Assembly (NCBI GenBank): GCA_019638525.1 | Contig: JAHBTO010000010.1 | Coordinates: 1-61,819 of the forward strand | Direction of reading: 5' to 3' | From: Ferruginibacter sp. | GTDB lineage: Bacteria; Bacteroidota; Bacteroidia; Chitinophagales; Chitinophagaceae | Length of the DNA: 61,819 nt | Part shown: in pieces, positions 15,895 through 24,714 of the stretch | How the letters are laid out: each line of letters starts with the position of its first letter | Position numbering within the stretch: the first letter of the stretch is position 1 | The notes under the pieces: generated by a model | Told to the model about the DNA's origin: nothing | Databases searched by the model: none | What the model saw: only the letters and a program-made list of their open reading frames with translations | Translations under genes and position numbers: made by a program

Positions 15895-16292
15895 TTGTCT
15901 GATTTGATTGTTATAAAAACTTTTTCCTTTTTGGCCAGGGTTGCAAATGCATTTGAATTTATTTTTCTTAAAGCTACCCTTGAACCTGTTCCTTTTCCTT
16001 CAGCAGTTAAAAGTGAAACCGGGGCGATACAGCCCTTCAATTCCTTGATGGCATCATTGGCTGCATGTACCAGGATCAGTTGCCTGCCTGGCACATTTTG
16101 CAGCATCAAATGCCATCCATGTTTAGGGCTGTATCGCTCCACCAGCTCATAAGTTCCTTCCGGTACGCATGAAATCCGGTTTAAGTTGTTGTGCCATGGT
16201 AACTCAATAGAGTAGCATAATAAATTTCCGTTCAGGAAAATCGATCCATTCGTACCATTCGGAAAATAAGTTCTGATCAATTCCAGTTTCAT
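15891..16292 (-). CDS. DUF5675-family protein
   Basis: 133 residues. Characteristic motifs are visible: TYFPNGTNGSIFLNGNLLCY near the start, IELPWHNNLNRISCVPEGTY, then VPGRQLILVHAAND and CIAPVS. The conserved PEGTY, PGR and HAAND segments point to DUF5675, a family common in phages, prophages and accessory regions of Bacteroidota; the fold suggests an enzyme but the reaction is not known. Third from the end of the minus-strand unit and 18 bases after the 251-aa gene. Confidence 0.8.
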   Translation of the reverse strand: MKLELIRTYFPNGTNGSIFLNGNLLCYSIELPWHNNLNRISCVPEGTYELVERYSPKHGWHLMLQNVPGRQLILVHAANDAIKELKGCIAPVSLLTAEGKGTGSRVALRKINSNAFATLAKKEKVFITIKSDK

Positions 16293-16310
16293 TATTCAAA
16301 GGGTTAAAGA

Positions 16311-17066
16311 TTAAACTCCATTTACGTTCACCAGGGAAAGGGCATTGAATGCACCGTTTTTCAAAGGGTACATTTGCCCGTTAACCTGTTGGTAAAATTC
16401 AATCCCAAGCGCAAGGAAAAGAGGATGAACACTGTTTGCAGTAACTGCATTAGGCAGGTTGATCACAGCCGTAGGGTTTGCATCCCATGGAAGCACCGCA
16501 GTTTGCTGGCTGTCTACAACAAAGCTTTCATTCTCAAAATCAACTTCAGCGCCTGCCGAAACGATTCTGAAATGAGTGGTCCCTCCGGGTGCTGCAATCA
16601 TGTTCTGTGGAACAAATGCGGCCAGGTTTGCTGTCAGCGTTCCGGCAACCCTGTCGATGACTGCTGTGAAGGGAGCATAAAGAGTGGTTCCAAGTTTACC
16701 ATTCCTGTTAAACTCAAAGCCAATCAGCAACTCTGCTTCTCCATCTATCACATTACGCAATCCACGGGGATTGGTAACATCTTCATGGATCACTTTAACC
16801 ATCTCCCTCGTTAACCTGCTTACCATCCTGCTGTCCGATGCATTCTGCAGCATAGCACGAAGGGCAGTTCTTAAAGTCTTTCCGGCTTTACCGGCCCTGC
16901 CAAATTCAGATCCGTTTTCCCGGGTCCTCTGGAAGTTCGGATCATTGGCTATCCGGTCTGCAGGAATACCACCCTTGCCTTTGGCTAAAAAGCCGTCCTG
17001 CGATTTGTAGAAAGTAATATCACCGATAGTACCTTCCAGTTTGATAATACCTTTTTGTTTTGCCAT
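16311..17066 (-). CDS. Conserved hypothetical protein, 251 aa, first gene of the module
   Basis: Starts MAKQKGIIKLEGTIGDITFY and continues with a SQDGFLAKGKGG... RTRENGSEFGRAGKAGK segment, then a helical region, then a beta-rich C-terminal half. I recognise this N-terminal pattern as a recurrent Bacteroidota hypothetical family without an assigned function. No signal peptide or membrane helix. The beta-rich C-terminus and Gly/Lys-rich start would suit a structural or assembly protein; that is only inference. It leads the unit with DUF5675 and two small membrane proteins. Confidence 0.75.
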   Translation of the reverse strand: MAKQKGIIKLEGTIGDITFYKSQDGFLAKGKGGIPADRIANDPNFQRTRENGSEFGRAGKAGKTLRTALRAMLQNASDSRMVSRLTREMVKVIHEDVTNPRGLRNVIDGEAELLIGFEFNRNGKLGTTLYAPFTAVIDRVAGTLTANLAAFVPQNMIAAPGGTTHFRIVSAGAEVDFENESFVVDSQQTAVLPWDANPTAVINLPNAVTANSVHPLFLALGIEFYQQVNGQMYPLKNGAFNALSLVNVNGV

Positions 17067-17131
17067 TTTTATAAGGTTTAAAGATTAATGTTTTTGCAAA
17101 GAATCATCTACAGTGCACTGTTAGAATTATT

Positions 17132-17139
17132 CTATTTTT
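17132..17139 (+). promoter_or_regulatory. Promoter -7 element (TATTTTTG)
   Basis: Exact TAnnTTTG in the divergent gap between the 251-aa gene and the small HTH-like gene. Transcription would start near 17145, giving a leader of about 60 bases that also contains a 37-codon frame (17161-17274) overlapping the start of the downstream gene. Confidence 0.5.
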
Positions 17140-17206
17140 GCATTTCACCACAATAGTAGAATGAGAATTAAAACAAAAAAAGCAACGGTTCCGAACGTGC
17201 AGGGTT

Positions 17207-17413
17207 ATGCAGCAAACGATCCCAAATCGCATAGTCATTTATGCAAAAGACATTATGAATATTACCGGACGTAAAGAACGTGCCGCCAGGAAGCTGCTTG
17301 CCAGGATCAGAAAAAAATATAAGAAGAAGACAGGGGAGTTTATTTCAGTTGATGAGTTCTGCGAATTCACTTCTCTAAAAAAAGAAAGTGTTACTGAATT
17401 TCTGAATAACTAA
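17207..17413 (+). CDS. Small basic HTH-like protein
   Basis: 68 residues. After a short strand (RIVIYAKDIMNITG) comes RKERAARKLLARIRKKYKKK and EFISVDEFCEFTSLKKESVT, which reads like a compact helix-turn-helix of the excisionase/winged type common in mobile elements. It is transcribed away from the four-gene minus-strand module, so it may regulate it. The ATG at 17207 is the only in-frame ATG that includes the N-terminal strand. The family is recalled as a recurrent small Bacteroidota protein without a name. Confidence 0.6.
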   Translation: MQQTIPNRIVIYAKDIMNITGRKERAARKLLARIRKKYKKKTGEFISVDEFCEFTSLKKESVTEFLNN

Positions 17414-17696
17414 AGTAGTTGTTAGCTATACCAAAGGCATAGGTAAGGTATGAAAATAGATTTTCTGTGTTTCAGATTTCCTCCAAAAAGACTGTAAAAA
17501 TAATAGCACAAATTTGCCTAAAACTGCAATTAATTTCTTATATTTATATAAGCACTTAAGCATTTTAGTTCATTGTTTTAGAAGTTGAATCTCTCGGTGA
17601 GCAATTCGGTTAGCAAGGTATTTTAGCTCTTATAACACATTGTTTTTTAAGCGTATATTTTGGGTTGTGCGGTCCCTCAGTCTCCGCAATAATTAT

Positions 17697-18458
17697 TTAA
17701 TAAGCAAATATTTTTTTTGCATTTGCTGTTGTAGCAGTTTCCACTTCGGCCACCGAAACATTTTTCACCAACGCCAGCTTTTCAATAATAAATTTCAAAT
17801 AACTGCTTTCGTTTCTTTTACCTCTGTATGGCAAAGGTGTTAAATAAGGTGCATCGGTTTCTAATACCATAAATTTTAAATCAATATTTTCAAGCACTTG
17901 AGCAAGGCCGGCTTTTTTATATGTAACCACGCCGCCAATACCAAGATAAAAGCCGGCATCAATAATTCTATTTGCTTCATCAATGCTTCCGCCAAAGCAA
18001 TGAAAAATACCTCTTAACCCTTTGGATACATATTCTTCCACTACTTCAATAGTTTGCTTCATGGCATTTCGGGTATGAATTACAATAGGCAATCCATATT
18101 GCAAGGCTAGCTCTATTTGTATTCTAAATGCTTTATATTGCTGTTCGGTAAAGGTAGTATCCCAATAAAAATCAAGTCCAATTTCTCCAATAGCAACAAA
18201 TTTTCTTTTAGCAAGCCATTCTTCTACTATTTTTAACTCATTAAGCCAATTTTCTTTTACTGAGCATGGGTGTAATCCCATCATGGCATAACAAAAAGCC
18301 GGAAACCGTTCTTCAAGCAATAACATATTTGAATGTTCGGTGCTGTCAATAGCCGGCAAATAAAACTTTTCAACGCCTGCGGCTAATGCCCTATCAATCA
18401 CATCGTTTATATCGGTTTTAAATTCATTTACATACAAATGGCAATGTGTATCTATCAT
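17697..18458 (-). CDS. tatD: TatD-family metal-dependent hydrolase
   Basis: 253-residue TIM-barrel nuclease-type hydrolase. Metal ligands visible in order: DTHCHLY at the N-terminus, Glu in GEIGLDFYWD (about residue 93), His in VIHTRNA, His in FHCFGG and Asp in ETDAPYLTP (about residue 207). Known members are cytoplasmic 3'-5' exonucleases/DNases also linked to D-Tyr-tRNA quality control and DNA repair. Full length for the family. Monocistronic by spacing; first clearly core gene after the accessory zone. Confidence 0.93.
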   Translation of the reverse strand: MIDTHCHLYVNEFKTDINDVIDRALAAGVEKFYLPAIDSTEHSNMLLLEERFPAFCYAMMGLHPCSVKENWLNELKIVEEWLAKRKFVAIGEIGLDFYWDTTFTEQQYKAFRIQIELALQYGLPIVIHTRNAMKQTIEVVEEYVSKGLRGIFHCFGGSIDEANRIIDAGFYLGIGGVVTYKKAGLAQVLENIDLKFMVLETDAPYLTPLPYRGKRNESSYLKFIIEKLALVKNVSVAEVETATTANAKKIFAY

Positions 18459-18576
18459 CTTATAATATTAAACAACAAAATTGCTTAAAAAAAATTTAAC
18501 GGTTTTTTAAACTATGCCTTTTGCAGGCAGTCATACCCATGTTCGTATTATTCACCTTTATTTTAAAATTATTATT

Positions 18577-19479
18577 ATGAAACAAACATTAAAACTCAGT
18601 ACCTGTTTATTTACTATGGGCCTGATAGGAGCTATTGCTTTTACAAGCTGTAAAAAAGATGAAAGCCTTAGCCCTGTAACAACAGCAGATCCTGCCGAAG
18701 TAGCTTCTACTCAAAACGTAACTACCCAGGATGCAGAAGCCGAAGCACAGTATGACGATGTATTTAACATTACCGCCAGTATGAACAGTAGTGTTGCCGG
18801 CGAAGATCTTGGCGTAGGTGCAAATGTATCGGGCTTATTTGACCTTGGAAGTACCACTGCTAATACACAAGGCAGGTGTTTTACTATTACTGTGGTTCCC
18901 AACATCCCACATGTATTTCCTAAAACAGTTACCATCAATTTTGGAGATGGTTGCCTGGGCCGTGACGGGAAATTCAGAAAAGGTAAAATTGTATCAATTT
19001 TTACAAACCCAATGATGGTGCCGGGTGCCAAAGTATCAACTACATTTGTTGGGTATTATGTTGACAGCTTTCATATAGAAGGAACTCATATTTCTGAAAA
19101 TACCAGCACATCAAATATGCAAGGATGGAAAAATGTTGTAATAAATGGTAAAATTACAAACACCAATTCGGGTAGGTGGCATATGTGGAACAGTACAAGG
19201 AATGTATTACAAGTAGCCGGTAATGGTACCCCACGTTTACCACTGGATGATATATATAAGATTACCGGTAATGCCAACGGATCAAATGCCGCCGGCGATA
19301 CCTGGGCTTCTCTTATTATGGAACCTTTAATCAAGAAATTTACATGCCCCTGGATAGTAAAAGGCACAGTTAAACTGGTTAGAAACGGCCGTGAAGCCTT
19401 ACTTGATTACGGCAACGGAGATTGCGATAATAAGGCTATTATTTACATAAACGGGGTGCCTCACGTTATAACCCTTTAA
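18577..19479 (+). CDS. Secreted lipoprotein, paralogue A
   Basis: 300 residues. The ATG at 18577 gives a signal ending in FTSCKKD (lipobox Cys); an upstream ATG at 18514 would bury it. The body is beta-rich with landmarks shared with the protein at 20335: FPKTVTINFGDGC followed by GRDGK.RKGKI, HIEGTH, a WxxxxxNGK segment, GTP before a DD, and a C-terminal DYGNGDCDNKAIIYINGV. Four to five conserved cysteines suggest disulfides. No named family is recognised. It is on the cell surface or in the periplasm by inference. Confidence 0.8.
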   Translation: MKQTLKLSTCLFTMGLIGAIAFTSCKKDESLSPVTTADPAEVASTQNVTTQDAEAEAQYDDVFNITASMNSSVAGEDLGVGANVSGLFDLGSTTANTQGRCFTITVVPNIPHVFPKTVTINFGDGCLGRDGKFRKGKIVSIFTNPMMVPGAKVSTTFVGYYVDSFHIEGTHISENTSTSNMQGWKNVVINGKITNTNSGRWHMWNSTRNVLQVAGNGTPRLPLDDIYKITGNANGSNAAGDTWASLIMEPLIKKFTCPWIVKGTVKLVRNGREALLDYGNGDCDNKAIIYINGVPHVITL

Positions 19480-19560
19480 AAAAACTGTTAAAAAATTGTT
19501 GTTAATTCAATAACAACTATGTACATTTAACCTAGTTTTCATAGGGTACGGATTAAAAAC

Positions 19561-19595
19561 GGGCCAGGGTTTCTACCCCGGCCCAATTTTTTTTT
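19561..19595. terminator. Rho-independent terminator
   Basis: GGGCCAGGG and CCCCGGCCC pair with one A/C mismatch around TTTCTA, followed by a run of nine T. It ends the paralogue A transcript and faces the convergent deacetylase gene. Confidence 0.85.
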
Positions 19596-19631
19596 GTTAA
19601 ATAATCTGCAAAAAAAAGTTTTTAAATACTC

Positions 19632-20258
19632 TTAAAATTGAATCTTTTTAAATAAAAACCCTTGTTTGGTAAAAGTTTCTAAAACTACTGGCAAAGCAAA
19701 TTTCAAGCGTTCATTTGCCTTCTCACTATCATGAAATACAATAATAGAGCCACTTTTAGTATTTTCCAATACATTTTTACAGCACTGCTGGGAAGTGATG
19801 GCTGTATCAAAATCGCCACTTAACACACTCCACATTATAATCTTAAAAGGTTCATCCATTTGCAATAATGCTTTATGCTGCCCGGGCAAAATTTTCCCAT
19901 AGGGCGGCCTAAATAAGTTTGACGGGATTACTTCCCTGGCCTTTAATATGTTGGATAAATATTCTGCTCTCCCTGTTTTCCAGCCATTTAAATGGTTATG
20001 AGTATGATTGCCAACCGCATGCCCTTCCTGTAATATCCTATTGAATACATCGGGATACATTTCAACATTCTTGCCAATACAAAAGAAAGTAGCCTTGGCA
20101 TTGTATTTGCGCAATTCATCCAATACAAATGCTGTAATCTGGGGGTGTGGGCCGTCATCAAAACTTAAATAAATAGCTTTTTCTTTGACGGGCATTTCCC
20201 AAACACTTTTGTTGAACAATTTATTTACCCATTTTGGCGTTCTAGCAGTGTAAAACAT
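19632..20258 (-). CDS. Polysaccharide deacetylase (NodB/CE4 family)
   Basis: 208 residues. All CE4 motifs are present: FDDGPHP (about residue 34, catalytic base and metal Asp), NHTHNH (metal His pair), RPPYG, WSVLSGDFD and a terminal VFHDS. Known members remove N- or O-acetyl groups from peptidoglycan, chitin oligomers or exopolysaccharide. There is no signal peptide at the chosen start, so the enzyme may act in the cytoplasm or be exported differently. It lies between two paralogous surface lipoproteins but on the opposite strand. Confidence 0.92.
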   Translation of the reverse strand: MFYTARTPKWVNKLFNKSVWEMPVKEKAIYLSFDDGPHPQITAFVLDELRKYNAKATFFCIGKNVEMYPDVFNRILQEGHAVGNHTHNHLNGWKTGRAEYLSNILKAREVIPSNLFRPPYGKILPGQHKALLQMDEPFKIIMWSVLSGDFDTAITSQQCCKNVLENTKSGSIIVFHDSEKANERLKFALPVVLETFTKQGFLFKKIQF

Positions 20259-20334
20259 AAGGCAAATTAATTTTAAAAAATCATTAAACCATTCTTTATT
20301 GTATTAGTCTTACCTAATCAAAAACTCAAAATTT

Positions 20335-21183
20335 ATGAAACTAAAACCCTTTTTAGCTGCATTAGGAGTAGCAACTTTTGCTCTTTGCCTTAACTCCTGT
20401 AAAAAAGTAGAAGAACAAGCTCAAGATTATGAAACAACATTTGAATTAAGTACTGACCAGGCAATATCTGATAATTTTACTGAAGACGCTAATCAATTAT
20501 TTTTACAGGCAGCAGTTGAAAATAATGTGGCGGGAAGCGGATTTGCACCCGGCCCCATTGTTACCAACAATTTTATTCCCTGTGCCACTGTTACAATTAC
20601 CCCATTACTGGGTTTCCCAAAAACCATTGTAATTGATTTTGGCACATCATGTACAGGCCCTTACGGTATTGTACGAAGCGGTAAAATAAATATCGTTATT
20701 TCTGATTCTGTAAGAAAAGTAGGCAGCACAGCCATTATGACTTTTGACAATTATTTTGTTAGTGGTTATAAGATTGAAGGAACTTATACCTGGACCAATA
20801 CAGGTAGCACCGCAACCACAAGGAGTTGGGAGCGTAAAACTGAAAATGGAAAAGTAACAGCGCCAACAGGTAAATATTGGCTACACCAGGGCGTTAGAAA
20901 TGTAATACAAAATGAAGGTGTAGGTACTCCCTGGGATTTAACAGATGATGCATTTTTAGTTACCGGTAATCATAGAGTTACCAACCAAGCCGGCGCTTAC
21001 AGGGATATCACTGTGTTAGAAGCTTTACATAAAAGAAACGACTGCCACAATATTGACAAGGGCAAGTTAAAAGTGCAAGGGCCAAATCATTATGCTGTGA
21101 TAGATTATGGTGATGGTACCTGCAATAACCTTGCAACCATCTCAATAGACGGAAGGCCTGAAAGAACAATTATTTTATGGTAA
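20335..21183 (+). CDS. Secreted lipoprotein, paralogue B
   Basis: 282 residues. Signal ends at LNSCKKVE (lipobox Cys). It shares with the protein at 18577 the segments FPKTIVIDFGTSCTG, RSGKINI, YKIEGTY, SW followed by a NGK segment, GTPWDLTDD, VTGN and a C-terminal DYGDGTCNNLATISIDG. The same order and spacing show a gene duplication, now well diverged. A terminator follows 22 bases after the stop. Function unknown. Confidence 0.8.
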   Translation: MKLKPFLAALGVATFALCLNSCKKVEEQAQDYETTFELSTDQAISDNFTEDANQLFLQAAVENNVAGSGFAPGPIVTNNFIPCATVTITPLLGFPKTIVIDFGTSCTGPYGIVRSGKINIVISDSVRKVGSTAIMTFDNYFVSGYKIEGTYTWTNTGSTATTRSWERKTENGKVTAPTGKYWLHQGVRNVIQNEGVGTPWDLTDDAFLVTGNHRVTNQAGAYRDITVLEALHKRNDCHNIDKGKLKVQGPNHYAVIDYGDGTCNNLATISIDGRPERTIILW

Positions 21184-21204
21184 TATACAATTGAAATTAT
21201 TTAT

Positions 21205-21237
21205 AAACCGTGAGGAAAAATCTTCACGGTTTTTTTA
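21205..21237 (+). terminator. Rho-independent terminator
   Basis: AAACCGTGA and TCACGGTTT form a 9-bp stem with a 10-base loop, followed by T7. It ends the paralogue B transcript. Confidence 0.85.
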
Positions 21238-21278
21238 TTCAGTTTATTAATCCATCATCAGCTAATTGTGAATGCCGT

Positions 21279-21286
21279 TATCTTTG
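21279..21286 (+). promoter_or_regulatory. Promoter -7 element of gltX (TATCTTTG)
   Basis: Matches TAnnTTTG and ends only four bases before the gltX ATG. Transcription should therefore start at or next to the start codon, suggesting a leaderless mRNA. Confidence 0.5.
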
Positions 21287-21290
21287 CAGG

Positions 21291-22808
21291 ATGAGTAAAG
21301 TAAGAGTAAGATTTGCCCCAAGCCCAACCGGCGGCTTACATTTGGGAGGTGTACGTACTGTTTTATATAATTACCTGTTTGCACGCCAGCATGGAGGCAC
21401 ATTTGTATTAAGGATAGAAGATACAGACCAAACACGATTTGTAGAAGGTGCTGAACAATATATTTTTAATTGCCTTAAATGGTGTGGCCTGGAGCCCGAT
21501 GAAAGCATACAAAAACCCGGCGAATACGGGCCTTACAGGCAAAGTGAAAGAAAAGAAATTTACAGGAAATATGCCGAGGAACTGGTTGCAAAAGGATATG
21601 CCTATTATGCTTTTGATACCCCCGAAGAACTGGAAAAAATGAGGGTTGATTTTAAAACCGAATCAAACCCATCGCCACAATACGACAGTAAGATAAGATT
21701 AAAGATGAAAAACTCTTTAACCTTACCAAAGAATGAAACAGATAGTTTATTATCGATGGGTGCAAGGCATGTGATAAGAATTAAAATGCCCGAACAGGAA
21801 AACATATCATTTACCGATATGATTCATGGAGATGTAAATTTTGATTCTTCAGTAGTTGATGACAAGGTTTTATTAAAAGCCGATGGAATGCCCACTTATC
21901 ACCTGGCAGTTGTAGTTGACGATGCCCTTATGAAAATTACACATGCTTTTAGGGGAGAAGAATGGCTGAGCAGTGCACCCGTACATATCTTATTATGGAA
22001 ATATCTTTTTGGTTTAGATAAAATGCCGCAATGGGCACACCTGCCTTTGATTATGGGGCCAAGCGGAAAACTTAGTAAAAGAGATGGGGCAAAATATGGT
22101 TTCCCGGTTTTTGCCATGAACTGGACCGACCCAAGGAGCAATGAATTTACCGAAGGGTTTAAAGAAAAAGGATTTTTGCCCGAAGCATTTATAAATATGC
22201 TGGCCGTACTTGGATGGAACGATGGCACTGAACAGGAAATATACACGCTGGATGAAATGATTAAAAAATTCAGCATGGATAGAGTGCATAAAGCAGGCGC
22301 CAAATTTGATTATGAAAAAGCAAAATGGTTCAACCATGAATGGATTAAAAAGTTAGATGTTAAAAGTTATAAGTTAAATATTGAAGAGAATTTTACAGCA
22401 GCAGGAATTACAATAAATGATGATGCACATTTTGAAAAAATATTAGAACTGGTAAAAGACCGTTGCACTTTGCTACCCGACTTTGTACAGCAAGCTTCAT
22501 TTTTCTTTAGTACACCGGTGCAATTAGATGTGGATGCTGTGAAACCAAAATGGAATGAAGAAAAAAAGAATTTCTTTATTGCATTTATAGAATTATTGAA
22601 GCTGACAGGCGATTGGCAGTTGCATACACTTGAAACAGCATTCAAAGAACTGGCTGCAGAAAAAAATATCAAACCTGGAGAACTGCAACTACCCTTACGC
22701 ATCATGCTGGTGGGTGGTAAATTTGGCCCACCCGTTTTTCAAATTGCCGAACTGATTGGTAAAGATGAAACCATACTTCGTATTGAAAGTGCAATAAAAA
22801 AATTTTGA
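21291..22808 (+). CDS. gltX: Glutamyl-tRNA synthetase
   Basis: 505-residue class I aminoacyl-tRNA synthetase charging tRNA-Glu (and possibly tRNA-Gln for later transamidation). The HIGH-type motif is PSPTGGLHLGG at residues 9-19 and the KMSKS-type motif is KLSKR near residue 260; RIEDTDQTR follows the first. The ATG at 21291 is chosen because it puts VRVRFAPSPTG at the normal distance from the N-terminus; an earlier frame start lies in the terminator. Length is normal. The stop TGA overlaps an ATG of the next frame. Confidence 0.97.
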   Translation: MSKVRVRFAPSPTGGLHLGGVRTVLYNYLFARQHGGTFVLRIEDTDQTRFVEGAEQYIFNCLKWCGLEPDESIQKPGEYGPYRQSERKEIYRKYAEELVAKGYAYYAFDTPEELEKMRVDFKTESNPSPQYDSKIRLKMKNSLTLPKNETDSLLSMGARHVIRIKMPEQENISFTDMIHGDVNFDSSVVDDKVLLKADGMPTYHLAVVVDDALMKITHAFRGEEWLSSAPVHILLWKYLFGLDKMPQWAHLPLIMGPSGKLSKRDGAKYGFPVFAMNWTDPRSNEFTEGFKEKGFLPEAFINMLAVLGWNDGTEQEIYTLDEMIKKFSMDRVHKAGAKFDYEKAKWFNHEWIKKLDVKSYKLNIEENFTAAGITINDDAHFEKILELVKDRCTLLPDFVQQASFFFSTPVQLDVDAVKPKWNEEKKNFFIAFIELLKLTGDWQLHTLETAFKELAAEKNIKPGELQLPLRIMLVGGKFGPPVFQIAELIGKDETILRIESAIKKF

Positions 22809-22858
22809 TGCCGTTTAAACCAACAGGATCTCATTCAGTCAAAAAAAACAAAAAATTA

Positions 22859-24094
22859 ATGAGAGTACTGCTTACCGTATTAGTATTTATCAGCATCATC
22901 AGTTGTACCAGTTGTTCTAAATCTTCAGATACGTTAACACCGATTGTAACGCCACCAACCACAGATAGTTTTACAGTTACTGTAAATAATGGCTATGGCA
23001 GCAGTAAATATAAAACAGGCGATACGGTTCATATCTTCAGCATTGCTTATGGCGATAACCAGGTATTTGATAAATGGAGTGGAGATGTAACCTATCTTAA
23101 TGGTCCCGGCGAATGGCATACATGGTTCATTATGCCAAACAAAAATGTTTCATTTACCGGTACATTAAAATCAATAACACCGGTTACTTTACAATTTGAG
23201 CAGATACGTGGCCGAGACAGGATGAAACCTGTTTATTATTATTTTCCGGCCGGGCATAAAGGATTTGTTTACTTGCTGCATGGCACAAGCGGTACTGCAC
23301 AAAACCTGGTAAACAGTTTTGAATTTGTACAACTTTATAAAGAACTGGTAAATGATGGTTTTGGTATTATTGTAACCGAATCGGAAGAAACAACAACAGG
23401 CGTAGATGCCAATGCCGATGGTAAATTAAGATGGCTGGTATCGCCGGCCGATTCTGTAAACAATGTTGATTATGCCAATATAAAAATTATTACCGATACT
23501 TTTTATAACCGTGGTATTACCAACAGGAGTAAACTTCGCTATTGCGTAGGTATGAGTAACGGTGGAAACTTTGCAGCCTATCTTTCTGATTATTTTAAAT
23601 ACAAAGCAGCAGTAAGTTATTGTGCGCCTGCCGGAGTTGCGGCCCTAACAACAGTTACTCCACTACAATTTTGTATGGCACGGTTTGATAATAATGAAAA
23701 TGTAGGCCCTGCCGGAAATGCAGCGGCATTATCCAATTCGCAATTAATAACCAGCCGGGGCTATTGCAGTAAATATTTTATAAATGAAAGAGCGCCCCTG
23801 TATGCCGAACGCTTTGCCCGCCGTGGCGATATTACTGTTGCCAAGTCAACCGCCATATTTAATGAATTAAAAAGTAAAGGATTTTTAGATAGCAAAAATT
23901 ATTTTAAAGGATTTATTGATGTGTTTACAACTGCCTACCAGGCAAACCCTGCTTCGTTTCCCGAATATAACAGCCTTACTATTTTGCAACGGTTATTTGT
24001 AAACGAACAAATAAGTATTTCCGTTTCCGATCATCATATTTACAGTGACTATAACAAAGCAACCATCAAATTTTTAAATACACAGTGTTTGTAA
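22859..24094 (+). CDS. Secreted alpha/beta-hydrolase lipoprotein (esterase-like)
   Basis: 411 residues from 22859; an ATG at 22808, overlapping the gltX stop, would add 17 polar residues before the signal and is the alternative. The lipobox is SCTSC. Residues about 35-100 form a small beta domain ending WHTWFIMPNKNVSFTG, similar to bacterial Ig-like/InlB-type repeats. The catalytic part has the oxyanion LLHGTSG, nucleophile elbow GMSNGG and a late Asp-His (SVSDHHIY). The fold points to a PHB depolymerase/feruloyl-esterase-like secreted hydrolase; substrate unknown. It may be translated together with gltX. Confidence 0.8.
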   Translation: MRVLLTVLVFISIISCTSCSKSSDTLTPIVTPPTTDSFTVTVNNGYGSSKYKTGDTVHIFSIAYGDNQVFDKWSGDVTYLNGPGEWHTWFIMPNKNVSFTGTLKSITPVTLQFEQIRGRDRMKPVYYYFPAGHKGFVYLLHGTSGTAQNLVNSFEFVQLYKELVNDGFGIIVTESEETTTGVDANADGKLRWLVSPADSVNNVDYANIKIITDTFYNRGITNRSKLRYCVGMSNGGNFAAYLSDYFKYKAAVSYCAPAGVAALTTVTPLQFCMARFDNNENVGPAGNAAALSNSQLITSRGYCSKYFINERAPLYAERFARRGDITVAKSTAIFNELKSKGFLDSKNYFKGFIDVFTTAYQANPASFPEYNSLTILQRLFVNEQISISVSDHHIYSDYNKATIKFLNTQCL

Positions 24095-24122
24095 AAAATA
24101 AGCTGCTGTAGTTAAATTAAAT

Positions 24123-24151
24123 TTGGTATTGTGTACATTCATGTATTTTTG
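24123..24151 (+). promoter_or_regulatory. Promoter for the B12-binding gene
   Basis: TTG at 24123-24125 and TATTTTTG at 24144-24151 with 18 bases between, 16 bases before the ATG at 24168. It fits the Bacteroidota promoter consensus. Confidence 0.55.
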
Positions 24152-24167
24152 TAAAACAGAAGTATAT

Positions 24168-24575
24168 ATGAACAGACCCATTAGAGTGTTGGTTGCCAAA
24201 GTAGGATTAGACGGCCACGACCGTGGAGCCAAAGTAATTGCCACCGCCTTGCGTGATGCAGGTATGGAAGTAATTTATACCGGCCTGCGCCAAACACCCG
24301 AAATGGTAGTTAATGCTGCGCTGCAGGAAGATGTAGATGCCATTGGTGTAAGCATATTAAGCGGCGCACACAATACTGTTTTTCCAAAACTTATTACGCT
24401 GATGAAAGAAAAAGAAATGAATGATGTACTGTTAACCGGTGGCGGCATTATACCCGAAGATGATATGGCTGAGTTGAATAAGTTAGGTGTTGGTAAATTA
24501 TTTGCACCCGGCGCCACCACTTCAGAAATTGCTGGCTACATAACTGAATGGGTGAAACGCAATAGGAATTTTTAA
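24168..24575 (+). CDS. Stand-alone cobalamin-binding domain of methylmalonyl-CoA mutase type
   Basis: 135 residues, the size of a single B12 domain. The DxHxxG signature is present as [11 protein letters not shown] near residue 15 (His is the lower cobalt ligand), followed by [12 protein letters not shown] and TGGGIIP, the nucleotide-tail pocket. This is the pattern of the C-terminal domain or small subunit of acyl-CoA mutases (methylmalonyl-, isobutyryl- or related). The catalytic large subunit is not in the window, but methylmalonyl-CoA epimerase is at 54090. Which mutase it serves is open. ATG at 24168 is preferred because the fold starts right there. Confidence 0.88.
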   Translation: MNRPIRVLVAKVGLDGHDRGAKVIATALRDAGMEVIYTGLRQTPEMVVNAALQEDVDAIGVSILSGAHNTVFPKLITLMKEKEMNDVLLTGGGIIPEDDMAELNKLGVGKLFAPGATTSEIAGYITEWVKRNRNF

Positions 24576-24714
24576 AACTTACACGGCACTAAACAAATGC
24601 CCTTCATATCTGCTCACACTAATTAGGCTCAATATTCATCTTATTCAAGAATCGTTTTATCTCTTGTTTTTCTAATAATCAATATTAGTAAATTCGATTA
24701 ACAACTTATTATAT
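24576..24714. other. AT-rich spacer before the repeat block
   Basis: No gene, hairpin or promoter is evident; it joins the B12 gene to the first dispersed-repeat block. Together with that block the gene-free stretch is about 335 bases. Confidence 0.4.

Noticed and set aside
17161..17274. 37-codon frame starting 15 bases after the predicted transcription start
   Set aside because: It overlaps the better HTH-like frame and shows no protein-like pattern; kept only as a possible leader peptide mention.
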